Assembly (NCBI RefSeq): GCF_026914185.1
Contig: NC_070570.1
Coordinates: 3,596,001-3,660,000 of the forward strand
Direction of reading: 5' to 3'
From: Puccinia triticina
Lineage: Eukaryota; Basidiomycota; Pucciniomycetes; Pucciniales; Pucciniaceae
DNA length: 64,000 nt
Shown here: positions 1 to 10,640 of the stretch, piece by piece
How positions within the stretch are numbered: the first letter of the stretch is position 1
How the letters are laid out: each line of letters opens with the position of its first letter
Position numbers and translations under genes: made by a program
The notes under the pieces: model-generated
What the model saw: only the letters and a program-made list of their open reading frames with translations
Told to the model about the DNA's origin: nothing
Databases searched by the model: none

Positions 1-183
1 TGTCTATTGACAACCCCCCTGAAGCCATGAGTTTTAATTGAATAAAAAATCAAAATGAACCCGCTAACTAATAAGATTTCCCCTTATTGTAAACCCTTCC
101 TGCATTACCTCCCCCATTCCCAATCCCACCACGATTCCCGCTTCCCCCCCATGTCTGCCATTGCCTTGCGCCCCTCCTTTGTC

Positions 184-985
184 TCAATCGTTGATGCTAG
201 GCCCCAAACAATTGCTTTTGAAACCGCCTTGTTTAGAGTGTTGATCTTTGGACCCGCTTGGTCCCTTTGGGATATCTAATCCTGGTCGCGTAGAAAGAGC
301 TCCCCCTTTTGGTGTAATTTGTTGAAGGTGGAGAGGAATCTTGCTTGACTGGTTGTCTTTCTTGGCCGTTGGTTGGCCTGTGATTGGGTCCCAACCAAAC
401 CTGCAACCCCCTACGGCGTAAGGGTTATCTTTGAACTCATCCTCTTCAAATTGGAGCACTTTTGAGTGTACTGTGGATACAATCTCCTTCTGGTAAATTG
501 AAATGTTTGCCACCGACAAGGACCCATCCGGCATTGTCACCCGGTGCGTAAGCACGTTAGTCCGTACGTGGATATCATAGGGTAGCGTTGTCATAAATCC
601 TTCTCTTTTGATGATTTGATCACAATTTTTCTTGTGGAGTGGTAGCCAGACTGCAAGGTTGGCTTGGCTGGGTATTTTAACTACTGCTTCAAAAAAAACC
701 TGATGGTTCACTGACCATTCTTGGTAGGTCTGGAGGTATTTGCATGGGTATGGGTACCCGTTGTAGCGGTCTTTGTCCCCGTTGTCTGACTTCATCCTCT
801 TTTTGGCTTGATAAGCTAGCGCCCGATCCTGCCAGACCTTGTTGAAAATGGTCAGCGGGAGTGGCGCCCTGAAAGCGAGGAGGTTCCTCTCAAAAAACGG
901 CGTAAATCCTAGATTGTCATTGGTTGGGATTGCGGCGTCGTTGAAGAGGACCGGTGTTCCGGTCAGGTAGGGCCAAAGAGCGCAG
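184..985 (-). pseudogene. DIRS/Ngaro-like gag fragment, 5'-truncated
   Basis: Open minus-strand frame ending at 184. It has an internal ATG at 795, but the frame stays open upstream to about 985. It is clearly homologous to the gag-like protein at 5873-6949: both share APLPLTIFN/GPLPLTIFN, a following W(Q)(D/E)(R/K)A, KDRY, a GFM.(T/A)LRYDI-type stretch and ENPYA/DNPYA before a G(W/G)DP motif. In this element class Gag is the nucleocapsid-like protein that precedes RT. The N-terminal third is missing where the sequence changes character near 985-1000. The RT that should follow would lie off the left edge, so this is the start of a second, divergent element copy. Homology to the neighbouring gag is seen; the capsid role is inferred from position. 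Confidence 0.6.
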
Positions 986-1002
986 GCAGAGGTTGATCAG
1001 CA

Positions 1003-1024
1003 GCGCCTCCCCCGGGGGAGGCGC
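1003..1024. repeat. 22-bp perfect GC-rich palindrome
   Basis: Two 11-bp arms (GCGCCTCCCCC and its reverse complement) meet with no loop, close to the truncated end of the left gag fragment. It could be a terminal hairpin or an inverted complementary region of a tyrosine-recombinase retrotransposon. The role is not established. Confidence 0.5.
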
Positions 1025-1260
1025 GGCACCCCGCAACTGAGTTCGCAGTGGTCAAGCGCTGAAACCTAGTTGGTTGAGGAGCAACCGGTACCGGCCTGCA
1101 GCAGCCGACCCGGAACCACGACTCCATCGGATTCAGCCGATCTCAGCTTACCTATCAACCCCGCTGATCAGGAAAACTTTTTTCGCCGACTAAGGAAAAC
1201 TTAGGACCCTCGCCGATCAGGAAACATTTCAAATGTTAGGTGGATCAGGACACTAACAGT

Positions 1261-2190
1261 ATGTCAAATTTGATAGCAGCAGCGACGGCGACTGTGAAAC
1301 AGATTGCCGGCATCAGCAACACTCAGGCGGATACACAAGAACAGAGGGATACAACGTAGCCAAGGCTGACTCAAGAGTCGTCCACGCAGGTGCAAGACCA
1401 GCAGGACAAAATAGAAGTGGAAGGACTACCCACCCAAAAATTCCAGCCCCGCCTTCCAAAAGACCAAAGAAGGTCACCATCAAAGCCTCAACGAGGAGAA
1501 TCCGGACCAGATTGATATCGCGGGCTCCAGAAGGCAAGGAAGGAGAGATAGAGGAGGGGCTTGATGGGTTAGGGAAAGAAGGATCAAAGGGGGTAGAGGA
1601 GATATGGGAAGAAATAGGAGGTTAAGGAGAGCAAGGGACAAAAGGAACCAAACCCTCGTCAGGTAACCTCAGCGAACTCAAAACAGATCCATAAACGGAA
1701 AAGGGGTCATGATGCTGAGATTTTCTGCAACACTTGCACTGTCCAACAGAGAATCCAGTAGGAGTAGCGGGGAGAGTGGAGGCAGGTTTGGCAGGACAGT
1801 GGCTTGGGAAGATGGACATCAAAGTGGCAATGCTAGAAGCATTCAAGAAAGGGATGGCGGCAGAAGCAGAGGGAAAGTTGGGTCAGGCAGAAGTTTTCTA
1901 CAAAATCAGCGCCGGTCTTGGCGGGAAACCAAGAGGGGAGAACACCGAGCGATCAAGCCCAACTACCACCCAGACAGCCACTACCGCCAAATCACTGGCA
2001 ACCCCATCCACAAGGGTACAGACATCCCTCACCAACCCCCCTCACACCATCCAACCTCCCATCCATTTCAGGTTTTAAAGTACCGGTCCCGGTCCCTGCA
2101 ATCACCCGTCGAACTCAAGACTTTGACGAAATTTCAATCGGTTTTGCGCAGGGTGCCACCTCTCCCATTAGCACTCCTGGACTCAACCCA
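1261..2190 (+). pseudogene. Plus-strand gag-like fragment of another DIRS-type copy
   Basis: An ATG at 1261 opens a 32-codon frame (MSNLIAAATATVKQ...) that resembles the start MSGLNISDATNSVK of the gag on the other strand near 7398. Coding-like text then continues in shifting frames: a basic stretch around 1370-1620, a segment with the pattern AMLEAFKKGMAAEAEGKLGQ near 1820-1900, and QDFDEISIGFAQG near 2115-2150, just before the DIRS element boundary. The pieces run in the order of a gag protein but are broken by frame changes, so this is a decayed fragment. It is cut at about 2190, where the next element starts. The assignment rests on weak similarity and order; another gag family is possible. 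Confidence 0.4.
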
Positions 2191-2711
2191 CCTCCCGCTG
2201 CGCTCCCAGTAAGTGCACAGAAAATGCCTGTCCATTCACGCCGGGACGCCTTGGGGAGGTCACCAGGGAAAGCTAAGAGGTGGCCATGAGGCGGTAACCC
2301 CAGGCCTCTCTGTGCTGCAGCCACCCAGCGGCGGCTGCGGCGCGTTTCTTTGGCGCTCACTTTGTCTAGTAGCGCTGGCACTACTAACTGCTCACATGTT
2401 GAGAGTCCCGGAAGTCAGGGAGTGACTCCCCAAGACTCTCGTGTGCGGGTTGGGGGGAGGATGGTCCCCGATCCTTTGTGCTGCGCTCTCGTGGAGCTTC
2501 TCCCCGCGGAACAGGGAGAAGTCCCAGAGGGAGGAGAGGCAACGGACCGGATCCTCCCGGAGCAGAAAGCCCCCGGAGGGAGTGTGGGCGAAGGCGCTAG
2601 ACCCATTACTCTGGCTTGGGGAAGCACAGAGCCGGGCGCCTGACTGCCTTCTGCTCTTATCACACACTTGGAGGAGTAGAGTTTGGGATTTCATCGAAGG
2701 GGGTAAAGTTT

Positions 2712-3779
2712 TTATTGAGACCAGCATCTTTGTAGTTCTCGTAGGATTTCGCTGGTATCGTCGCTTTCCTCTTTGGTGTATTCCCTGATGTAAAGCTTGT
2801 AACAATCGGAGGTCCAGCGGCCGAGCCAGCGGAGGCCGTCTTTGTGGACGCCAGCCTCGCGCAGGAAGGAGGTCCCTCCAACTCTGAAGGAGTGGCCAGA
2901 GATCCCCGTGCACCCGTGTTTGTTCCAGAACTGAGACAGTGCGCGGCACGCTGCCGGTTTGGTAAGGTGAACTCAACTACCGGACTCCCAATATCCGAAC
3001 AGGGAGGTGTTTTGCCCCGCGGCATTCTTGATCCTTCTTTCGAGGGCTAGGAGCGGGCAGATCATCATCTTCCTCGCAGCCAGGTGGATCTCTTGGATTT
3101 TGCCGGGACTGGCTGTCTTGGCGCCGCGGATTGTTAGTGTAGCTTTCCTTTTGAGGTTCACCGTCTGGAAGCAAACATCTCCGACAAGCACCGAAGCCGA
3201 TTCCCGGAGGGGACCTATTCGGTCATTGTAGGTGAGCTCCCCTAGCCGGGCTAGGCCCCAAAAGGCGACTATCACTAGGTCTAGGAGGGCTTTCTGGAAC
3301 TCGGTCCCCTCGATCCACGCCGACGTGAGCATTACCAGGTGTCTAATCAAAACTGCTCTTTTCTTGGGTTTGGCGGACTGTTCCGCGTCGATATACGCTG
3401 AGGACTTCAAGAGGACGTTGACTTTGTTTTTCGTTTCATAAGGGTACGGAGCGTCGTGCATCGTATGCCACATTTGGAGGCCGGCCAAGTATTTGGCGAG
3501 GGTTACCGATGACACTTTGTGAGGGGCTTGGCACTCGAAGGTCCTACCCGCCCAATAACAGAAATCATAGACATCTTTGGCGGAAAGCGGGATCTGGAAA
3601 GGGATTTGTCCTGTTCTCTCTGCGAACTTGAGATATTTCTTGACAGCGGAGTTGTAGCAGTTCAATGTATTCCAGCGGTACCCAAGAAGGAAGTGTTTGT
3701 CTTGGGTTGAGAGGTCTCGGGGAGAAGACCCCTTCTTGGCTAAGGTCGTTAGACTCTCTAGTTTCTCGGCAGAGGCCAT
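2712..3779 (-). pseudogene. Tyrosine recombinase (integrase) of the DIRS/Ngaro-like element, one in-frame TGA
   Basis: The protein starts MASAEKLESL at 3779. It contains the first catalytic Arg in WGLARLGELTY about 185-195 residues in. An in-frame TGA lies at 2973-2975, and the same frame continues for 86 more codons to TAA at 2712. The downstream part holds the HxxR motif (GHSFRVGG) and the nucleophile region (GRWTSDCYKLYIRE), with Trp in the second His position and Tyr following. All catalytic residues of the family are therefore present, but they are separated by one nonsense codon. The enzyme would integrate the circular DNA copy without a target duplication. The stop sits in AGT-TGA-GTT and could derive from CGA by one transition. 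It overlaps no other gene; RT lies 127 bp upstream. Confidence 0.8.
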
Positions 3780-3905
3780 ATGGGATGGGGCGCGTTCCGA
3801 TAAGTCACACGGAAAGGGGAAGAAGTAGGTTTTTATTTCTGGGGCATAGGAGGTGTAGGAGGCACAAAGGGGGGACAGCCTTATCGGAGAGGGACGGGAA
3901 GAAGA

Positions 3906-5624
3906 TTACACCTGAAACATTCTATATTCTAAATCCCATGGTACCACTACGGCTACTTGAAACTGCATGTCATGTTTCGACTTATCCCCTCGCGACAGAG
4001 CGTCCGCCGCATTCTCCGCCGAGGTGACACGTCGAGAGACAATGTCTATCTCCATATCGACTAGCGTTTCCTGGATAATCTTCCATTCTTCGTTAACCGC
4101 CGGGTGCCGAGATTTCCGTTGGGGGATTACAATTTCTGTGGTAGTGTTATCCGTCCATACAATCAGGGTCTTCCCGGGTCGGATTCCGAGTTCTTTGAGG
4201 ACAAGGAGGCCGAGTCTTATCGCAACGGTTTCAAGCCATGCGATATCCCTTTTGGGGTCTGGTCCTTTGTCCCAGTTCTGGGATAGTTGAAATTGGGCCC
4301 ACCTCTTACCTATGAGGACGCCGATTCCAAAGCTGGTAGAGGCATCACCCACCCACCCAATTTCTATGGGGTCTGGGTTTTGAATCATTCGTGTCTCTTT
4401 GTATTGCAGGAGCATTGACAGCCAATATTCGAGGTCGACCTGAGCATCTTTTGGGAGGGTGCGGTCCGTCCGCCTGTGGATCCACTCATTCATCCATCTA
4501 TATAGGCTATTGAGGTAGTAACGCAGCTGCGGGAGGATATACAACACGTGATTCAGTCGTCCTGCTAGCTGTTCGACTTGCGCAAAGGTGAACTCGGTGC
4601 CAGGAACTAGGAACGCCTTTACTTGTTGTATCCTTTGGTATTTCTTATCGTCCGGGAGGCGCACGGTTTTCTTTGTGGCGTTCCAGACGAATCCGATGTA
4701 CTTCTGTTCTTCTTTGAATGGTGAAAACTTTGTCGCATTGGTCTTTACGCCTAGCTGCTCTGAGCGCGCCACGATGTGGTCCATTTCCACCGCTGAGTGG
4801 GTAGTTTTGACAAAAAGATTATCGTCAATCCATCGGAAGATGTTGACTAGGTCGAACTCCTTCTGCATTAGTTCTTTCCAGGCGTCTGCTGGTCTGCCAA
4901 ACAAACCGCATCCCGCTACTCCGCCGAAAGCGATTCGTGTATCAATGAGAATTCCTCCGTTAAAGTCTTTAACCATCAGATATTGCCACTGGTCTTCGGA
5001 GGTAGGGATTTGGCGGTAAGCCTTCTCCCAGTCGAAGATTGCTAGGAGTAGCGGCTGAGTTTGACTGCGGAAGAATCGCGATGTTGCTTCGAAATCATCC
5101 CATGTCGTCATGTAGTCTAGTTTGTCCACGAAGGAATTCACTGAGGGGATCCTGGGGTCGTTCCGAGGGAATGATAGATCATTTATTGGGCGGACCGATC
5201 CGTCGCCGTTGATCACGGCGCCCAGGGGGTTTGTTCTGAAGAACCCGCATCGTTCCATCAGCTGTTCGTGGGAGAACGGGCCGAACATTCTGCCTGCCGC
5301 TATCTCTTTTGCAATGGTGGCCTCTATTTTTTCCCTCGCCAGCATGGCTCCTTGGTGGTTTGGCGGGGTGAAGTAAGGGATGCCAGGACCCAGGTCGTGC
5401 TCTGGGATTCCTTGGTGGAAGCCTACTTTGAAACCGCGGATGACGTCGCTGTACTTCTCTCTCAGACCGGCTCGGCTTAAGGCTTTTTCCCACTCCTTGA
5501 TGTCCATCTCACAGGATACACGTGTAGGCCACTTTGGGGGGTCTAGACAGCTCACAGGTTCGGGCGTTGCTCTCTGCTCGCGGAGGCTCGGGTACTCATG
5601 GCTTCTGTCCCTGATGAGGTGCAC
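3906..5624 (-). CDS. Reverse transcriptase-RNase H of the DIRS/Ngaro-like element
   Basis: Open frame of 572 codons. RT domain: first Asp in LLAIFDWEKAYRQIP (about residue 198), then GG(V)AGCGLFGRPADAW, then the catalytic pair in RWIDDNLF (about 267-268), where IDD replaces the usual YxDD as is common in this order. RNase H: GWVGDAST (Asp about 427), AWLETVAIR (Glu about 465), VWTDNTTT (Asp about 492) and ENAADALSRG (Asp about 541). All four acidic residues are kept. No methyltransferase domain follows. The frame looks intact, unlike its neighbours gag (248 bp upstream) and recombinase (downstream). It would copy the element RNA into DNA. The ATG at 5624 is the first in frame; the true start is uncertain. 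Confidence 0.9.
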   Translation of the reverse strand: MHLIRDRSHEYPSLREQRATPEPVSCLDPPKWPTRVSCEMDIKEWEKALSRAGLREKYSDVIRGFKVGFHQGIPEHDLGPGIPYFTPPNHQGAMLAREKIEATIAKEIAAGRMFGPFSHEQLMERCGFFRTNPLGAVINGDGSVRPINDLSFPRNDPRIPSVNSFVDKLDYMTTWDDFEATSRFFRSQTQPLLLAIFDWEKAYRQIPTSEDQWQYLMVKDFNGGILIDTRIAFGGVAGCGLFGRPADAWKELMQKEFDLVNIFRWIDDNLFVKTTHSAVEMDHIVARSEQLGVKTNATKFSPFKEEQKYIGFVWNATKKTVRLPDDKKYQRIQQVKAFLVPGTEFTFAQVEQLAGRLNHVLYILPQLRYYLNSLYRWMNEWIHRRTDRTLPKDAQVDLEYWLSMLLQYKETRMIQNPDPIEIGWVGDASTSFGIGVLIGKRWAQFQLSQNWDKGPDPKRDIAWLETVAIRLGLLVLKELGIRPGKTLIVWTDNTTTEIVIPQRKSRHPAVNEEWKIIQETLVDMEIDIVSRRVTSAENAADALSRGDKSKHDMQFQVAVVVPWDLEYRMFQV

Positions 5625-5872
5625 AGATTCACATATGTTAGGGGGGGGCTCTCACGTTTCTTATTGCATGGGGGGGGCATGGGATGAAAGACACGCCGAA
5701 GGGTGGGGAACAGATTGTGGGATGATAAGGGGGGGAATGAGGAAAAGAGGGCGATATCATCGGGGGATCTAGAAGGGGGCCGTTCTACGAGGAGGTTACA
5801 GACGGGTTAGGGAGTCTGAAACAGAGAAAAAGGAAAGAGGGAGTGCTAGGGTGGGGGGGATCTTGTTGACAC

Positions 5873-7398
5873 TTACTGGTCGCGGTTTTGGTTTTGCACA
5901 CTTCCTCCCGTGTGGTTTGGGTTGAAGTGGTTGCCCTTATACCCGCTTCCAGGGGGGCCGCGGCCTTGATCCAGCTTGGGGGGTAGAGATGAGTGGCCTT
6001 GGGTCGTGGATGAGGACTCTTCTGTGGGTCCTTTCTGATTGGGTTTGGTTTTTGGTGGGTTGGGATTGGCTGGAGCGTTGGACTTGTTTGACTTTGCTGG
6101 CCTGATTCCTTTCAGTGGGTCGCCTCCGACCTTACCGTCTCCGATCGCGTAGGGATTCTCTTGGAGGCCAATCTCATTGAAGTCCCGGCAGGTGGCAATG
6201 GCTTCATCGGCTGTCTCCTGTTTGAACTGGGAGATATCAGAGAATGATTCTTCGCCGTTTTCTTCAACCCTGAAAGCGAAAGCGTTATTTCGAATCCGGA
6301 TGTCGTATCTCAAGGCTACCATGAAGCCTCGCTTCCGGTGGAGACGGTCGCAGTGATCCTTATGAGCCAAGATCCAATCTGCAAGGAACGGGTAGTGATA
6401 CCTGTCCTTCATGGTTAAGTGAAAACATCGGTGGTTGAGGGTCCAGTCGGAGAAGTTCTGGGAGAACTCGTCGGGGACTGGGAAGCCGTGGTAGCGTAGT
6501 CCTTTTTCCAAGGCTGTTTCTTCAATTTTTGGCCGGTTTTTTGAGTGCTCGGCCAGGGCTTTCTCTTGCCATTCTCTGTTGAAGATGGTAAGAGGGAGTG
6601 GGCCTTTACATTCGAGAAGGAGCTTATGGAAGTAGGGGGGGAAACCACCATCGTCGTGGGAGTTTGACCGACCCGTGATGAATTTGACGTTTCGCACCTG
6701 TGTTGTTTCGCCTGGATGCGCTGGTCTCTTCTGTGGGACGATTTGCGGCTGGGTGATCATGGGCTCGAGGCATTTCACTGCTGTCTTCTGGGCGGCTGGT
6801 GTTTGGTCTGCTAGGACGGCTTCATACATTTTCATGTAGCGTTTGACCTTCGCGTTGTCTCCGGCTTTTTCCGCTTGCACCATCTTGGCCATGAGGATTG
6901 CGCGTGCCTCACGATCGGCTGTTGCCTTTGACTCTCCTTTGACTTCCACTGGTCCTGTCTCTTTCTCAGTCCCGACTGGTTCTGTTGGGAGGTTTCACGT
7001 GGGGGTTCTGGTCAGTTATGGCTCTTTCTCCTTTTAGTCCGGTCTCTTTGGAGGTTACCGCATACCGGGCTGAGTATCTCAGCAATCTCCGGATCGTGGA
7101 GTGGTCCTTTTGGGGGTTCTCCCGAAGTAGGTTCAACGCGCGGAGTCGTGGCGTTGCTCTTAGCTGCTGCACGTGTCGTGGGTTTCGTGGTTTTCACCGC
7201 TTTTGTTGCCTTGGGCGGCTTGGGGTTCGGAACTGGGGCTTGCGACGATGTGGCCTGTTGGCTTTCATCTGTGTAGTTCTCTTGGGCTTGGGTGGTGGGG
7301 AGTTGAGCCATTTGGCTTCCCTCACCCGCCTTGGGGGCGGTTTGTTGGGATGCGGCTTTCACGGAGTTTGTTGCGTCGGAGATGTTTAATCCTGACAT
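5873..7398 (-). pseudogene. gag-like protein of the DIRS/Ngaro-like element, N-terminus frame-shifted
   Basis: The main frame, 5873-6949 (358 codons), is homologous to the fragment at 184-985 and has a basic, Gly/Asn/Pro-rich tail typical of nucleic-acid-binding Gag C-termini. The likely start is the ATG at 7398 (MSGLNISDATNSVKAAS...) in a different frame; that frame runs to 7012 and ends in ...DRTKRRKSHN. Between about 7070 and 6950 coding-like text changes frame at least twice (KETGLKGERAITDQ, then TEPVGTEKETGPVEVK), and a TGA lies in the frame that leads into the main part. Either two frameshift mutations or an unrecognised intron separate the halves. No zinc knuckle was seen. Confidence 0.6.
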
Positions 7399-7841
7399 TT
7401 GGCAACTAAGGTTTGGGTTTGAAATGAGATTAAGGTGGGGAAAGCGTGGGAGTCGATTACGTGGTAAAGATAGAATGTGGATATGCGGGTGGATTTTAGG
7501 TTGGATTGTAGGAAATGTTGTCTGTTTTGTTGTGTAAGATAGTTTGATAATTGCAAAAATAATATGATCCAGGAGGGGAAGAAGGGGGGTGCGAGCTGAA
7601 GGTCGCTGGGAGGAATTTCGGATCCGGGATGAGGAGGAAGGAGGGATCAAGACGTTTGGGCGTGGAGAGCTCTAGGTCTCTCCTGTCCTTCGACTTGGCC
7701 GAGGGGCCGGAGACCTCCCCCTAGTCCCTGTACGCCGCTATCTCCGCCGAGGGGTAGGCGTGAGATAAATAGGGCAGCCGTTTCAGCCACCTTGTACATG
7801 GCTTAGGCTGACGGGTACAGGGAGTGGCTGGGTGGCTCCAT
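7399..7841. other. 5' non-coding region of the DIRS/Ngaro-like element
   Basis: This lies upstream of the gag ATG on the minus strand. It is G-rich on the plus strand up to 7660, then has a GC-rich block at 7680-7840. No ORF is supported. It presumably holds the element promoter and one terminal repeat, but no TATA or initiator could be assigned. Confidence 0.35.
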
Positions 7842-7882
7842 GGACTCCACCCACCTCCCGCTACGCTCCGGGTAACCTAACA

Positions 7883-8789
7883 GCAATGCCTGGCAAATGC
7901 CTGGCAAATGCCTGGCAATGCCTGGCAATGCCTGGCAATGCCTGGCAATGCCTGGCAAATGCCTGGCAATGCCTGGCAAATGCCTGGCAATGCCTGGCAA
8001 TGCCTGGCAATGCCTGGCAATGCCTGGCAAATGCCTGGCAATGCCTGGCAATGCCTGGCAAATGCCTGGCAATGCCTGGCAAATGCCTGGCAATGCCTGG
8101 CAAATGCCTGGCAATGCCTGGCAATGCCTGGCAAATGCCTGGCAATGCCTGGCAAATGCCTGGCAATGCCTGGCAAATGCCTGGCAATGCCTGGCAAATG
8201 CCTGGCAATGCCTGGCAAATGCCTGGCAATGCCTGGCAAATGCCTGGCAATGCCTGGCAAATGCCTGGCAATGCCTGGCAAATGCCTGGCAATGCCTGGC
8301 AAATGCCTGGCAAATGCCTGGCAATGCCTGGCAAATGCCTGGCAATGCCTGGCAATGCCTGGCAAATGCCTGGCAATGCCTGGCAAATGCCTGGCAATGC
8401 CTGGCAAATGCCTGGCAATGCCTGGCAAATGCCTGGCAATGCCTGGCAAATGCCTGGCAAATGCCTGGCAATGCCTGGCAAATGCCTGGCATTGCCTGGC
8501 AATGCCTGGCAATGCCTGGCAAATGCCTGGCAATGCCTGGCAAATGCCTGGCAATGCCTGGCAAATGCCTGGCAATGCCTGGCAAATGCCTGGCAATGCC
8601 TGGCAATGCCTGGCAATGCCTGGCAATGCCTGGCAATGCCTGGCAATGCCTGGCAATGCCTGGCAATGCCTGGCAATGCCTGGCAATGCCTGGCAATGCC
8701 TGGCAATGCCTGGCAATGCCTGGCAATGCCTGGCAATGCCTGGCAATGCCTGGCAATGCCTGGCAATGCCTGGCAATGCCTGGCAATGC
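7883..8789. repeat. Minisatellite of mixed 10-bp and 11-bp units
   Basis: About 87 units of CAATGCCTGG (10 bp) or CAAATGCCTGG (11 bp). From 7883 to about 8586 the two unit lengths alternate irregularly; from about 8587 to 8789 all units are 10 bp. One unit near 8488 has ATTGCC instead of AATGCC. Each junction forms the small palindrome TGCCTGGCA. Long ORFs on both strands across it (for example 7832-8941 and 7803-8795) are by-products of the repeat. It begins 13 bp after the conserved end sequence of the DIRS-like element. Confidence 0.95.
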
Positions 8790-8880
8790 ATCCACATTGG
8801 GTCCGATTTAGTCGGACTAAACTCCTCCTTGGAGTACGATTTGGAGTAAGCAGGAGTAACTTTACTCCTCGCTACTCCTG

Positions 8881-9293
8881 GCAACGGTGGGTAGTTACGA
8901 TAACCATAAATCCTCTTCTTTGGTCTTCAACTCAAAATTAGGAACCAAATAATAATATTTTCTGTCAGCTAGATCAAGAAGTCAGAGCTCTCCTCTAAAA
9001 ATTGGTGAAAGATTTTTCCATGTTTGTAGAAAGAATGAATTGATATCCCTTATTCCGTGTCAAATTTTGCATTTACTAGGAACTAAAACCAGTAAATAAA
9101 AACTGGAAGTGTAATCAAGTATATACAGTCAGTCTATTTACAAAAATGGGAAATTATTTCACCAGTTATTAGAGTAGAGCTATGACTTCTTGATCTAGCT
9201 GAAAGAAATCATTATGTGGATCTGAATTTTAAATTAAAGACCAAAGGAGAAAAAAAACTGATAGTAACTCTTATTGTAACTACCCACTGTTGC
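8881..9293. mobile_element. MITE-like foldback with GCAACGGTGGG ends
   Basis: The 18-bp terminal inverted repeats (GCAACGGTGGGTAGTTAC against GCAACAGTGGGTAGTTAC on the other strand) continue as imperfect complementary arms of about 200 bp, including GCTAGATCAAGAAGTCA in both arms. Flanks TCCTG (8876-8880) and TTCTG (9294-9298) fit a 5-bp target duplication with one mismatch. No coding capacity. The same TIR family occurs at 41357-41688. Confidence 0.75.
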
Positions 9294-9428
9294 TTCTGGG
9301 ATTAAGAGCAACTTGAATATGCAAAACACCTGGATTAAGCCAGAGTAGCTCTATGTAGCCATCTCAACCGTGGTACACCCACCTATTGCCCCATCTCCAC
9401 ATCAACAGCCGCCCCAGACTGCCATCCC

Positions 9429-9655
9429 ATGCCTGCCGCAACGGCCCAGAATGCTTCAGCCCCATCACCAGCCCCTGCCACAAACTCCCCCGCTGCGGCA
9501 ACAAATACAACCAAACGCCGAGGACCCAATTTCACCACGGAGGAAGACGAGCAGCTGTCAAAAAGCTGGGTTAGGATTTCGGAAGATGCTATCCGGTCTA
9601 ATAACCAAAAGATAGATGATTTTTGGTCTTGGATACTTCAAGATTTCAATCAGTT
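9429..9655 (+). pseudogene. Myb/SANT-like (NAM-associated type) DNA-binding fragment
   Basis: Coding text starts MPAATAQNASAPSP with a Pro/Ala-rich leader, then RRGPNFTTEEDEQLSKSW, ISEDAIRSNNQK and FWSWILQDFNQF. This is the trihelix/Myb-SANT pattern (spaced Trp in an EEDEQL helix) seen in accessory proteins of Harbinger-type transposons and in large fungal and plant multicopy families. It is cut at about 9655, where minus-strand Copia pol sequence begins, so only the DNA-binding region remains. Family similarity is recalled from the motif; no search was run. Confidence 0.5.
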
Positions 9656-10640
9656 CAGCCCGGGACCTTCACGTGGTGCTGATGGTTTATTAACCATGAC
9701 AGCGGACCGCCAAGGATGGTTGATAATATTGGATGGGTCAACATCACCATTGACTCGAGTCGGGTGAGGAACAAGGCAGAGGATGAGGCGTTGAGCAGGC
9801 TGGGGAGGCCCCTGTTGGTCAAGGTTGCTACCCACTGACATGTCCGACGAGGAGGAAACATCAAAGTCCAAGTGATCTTCAGGATCGAGGTCCTGTCAAG
9901 GATCCTCCTCTTCATTGCTGTCAAAATTGATGAGTGGGAGAGGTGGTTGTCCGGAGAAGTCAGGTAGTGGATCAAGAGGGGATAGATCAAGACTAGGATT
10001 AAGCGCGGAGAATGAAGGAAATTGTGACTCATCGAAGTATGCATTTCTCGTCTCGATGATTTTCTTGTCTGAGGTCCTGATGACCCTATAAGAAGAATAG
10101 TCATTGGTGTACCCAATGAGAATGCCATCCCACAAGATGGCGTCAAATTTGGATGTGCGGAGTTGGTTGGGCTTGATCACCCACATTTTGCAGCCAAAGG
10201 GTCAGAAGAACTTCATGTTGGGAACCTTGCCAAAGAGTTGTTGGATTGGGCTGATCTTGCTTTTTCTGAGAGAAGGGAGGCAGTTAGTGGTCGCCATCGC
10301 AGTGAGAACGGCTTTGCCCCACCATTCCTTGGCAAGCTCAGACTGCACCATCATACATCTGTCCATGTTGATGATGGTTTTGTTGGCTTGCTCAGCTACG
10401 CCATTGTGCTGCGGGGTGTAGGGAGGCAAGGCGTTGTGTTGAATTCCGCTTTGGTGAAGGATACCCAAAAGAGAGTGATTACAAAATTTCCCGCCCCCGT
10501 TGGTGATCATCTTCTTGATGATGACTTGGCCAGTCTGGCGCTCAAAGAATTTTTGAAAGTCCAAAATTGCAGTGGTGGCATCAGATTTCTTCTTGGAAGA
10601 GTGATGCTGATAAACCCCGTGTGTTGATTGATCAAAGTGA
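9650..10640 (-). pseudogene. Copia pol fragment (integrase core to linker), dead
   Basis: From 10640 downward the minus strand reads KKKSDA, then KKMITNGGGKF in place of the usual integrase TDNGGEF motif, then PYTPQHNGVAEQANKTI, KSKISPIQQLFGK, PFGCKMWV and the post-integrase linker (GILIGYTND...YRVI). A TGA interrupts the frame at about 10200 (KFF-stop-PFGCK). The catalytic Asp of the TDNG motif is Asn. The fragment stops at about 9655 against the Myb-like piece. No LTR, protease, RT or RNase H is present. Confidence 0.8.

Larger units (their letters stand above)
2179..7869 (-). mobile_element. Nearly complete DIRS/Ngaro-like tyrosine-recombinase retrotransposon
   Basis: Minus-strand order is gag, RT-RNase H, tyrosine recombinase, which is the order for DIRS-order elements. 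No methyltransferase domain is visible after RNase H, which favours the Ngaro type. A direct repeat of about 28 bp (starting GGACTC, then CCCACCTCCCGCT) lies at 2179-2207 and 7842-7869 in the same orientation on both sides of the coding block. Direct repeats rather than LTRs suit the split direct repeats of this class. Exact ends were not proven. The element is damaged by one stop in the recombinase and frame shifts in the gag N-terminus. Confidence 0.7.

Noticed and set aside
2392..2976. 194-codon minus ORF overlapping the recombinase C-terminus
   Set aside because: It is an alternative frame. The recombinase motifs HxxR and Y lie in the frame that continues through the TGA at 2973.
7803..8941. 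ORFs of 300-369 codons (QALPGIARHC..., CLANAWQ...)
   Set aside because: These arise from the stop-free 10/11-bp minisatellite on both strands. Mixed 10- and 11-bp units would change frame continually, and flanks show no start context or splice sites.
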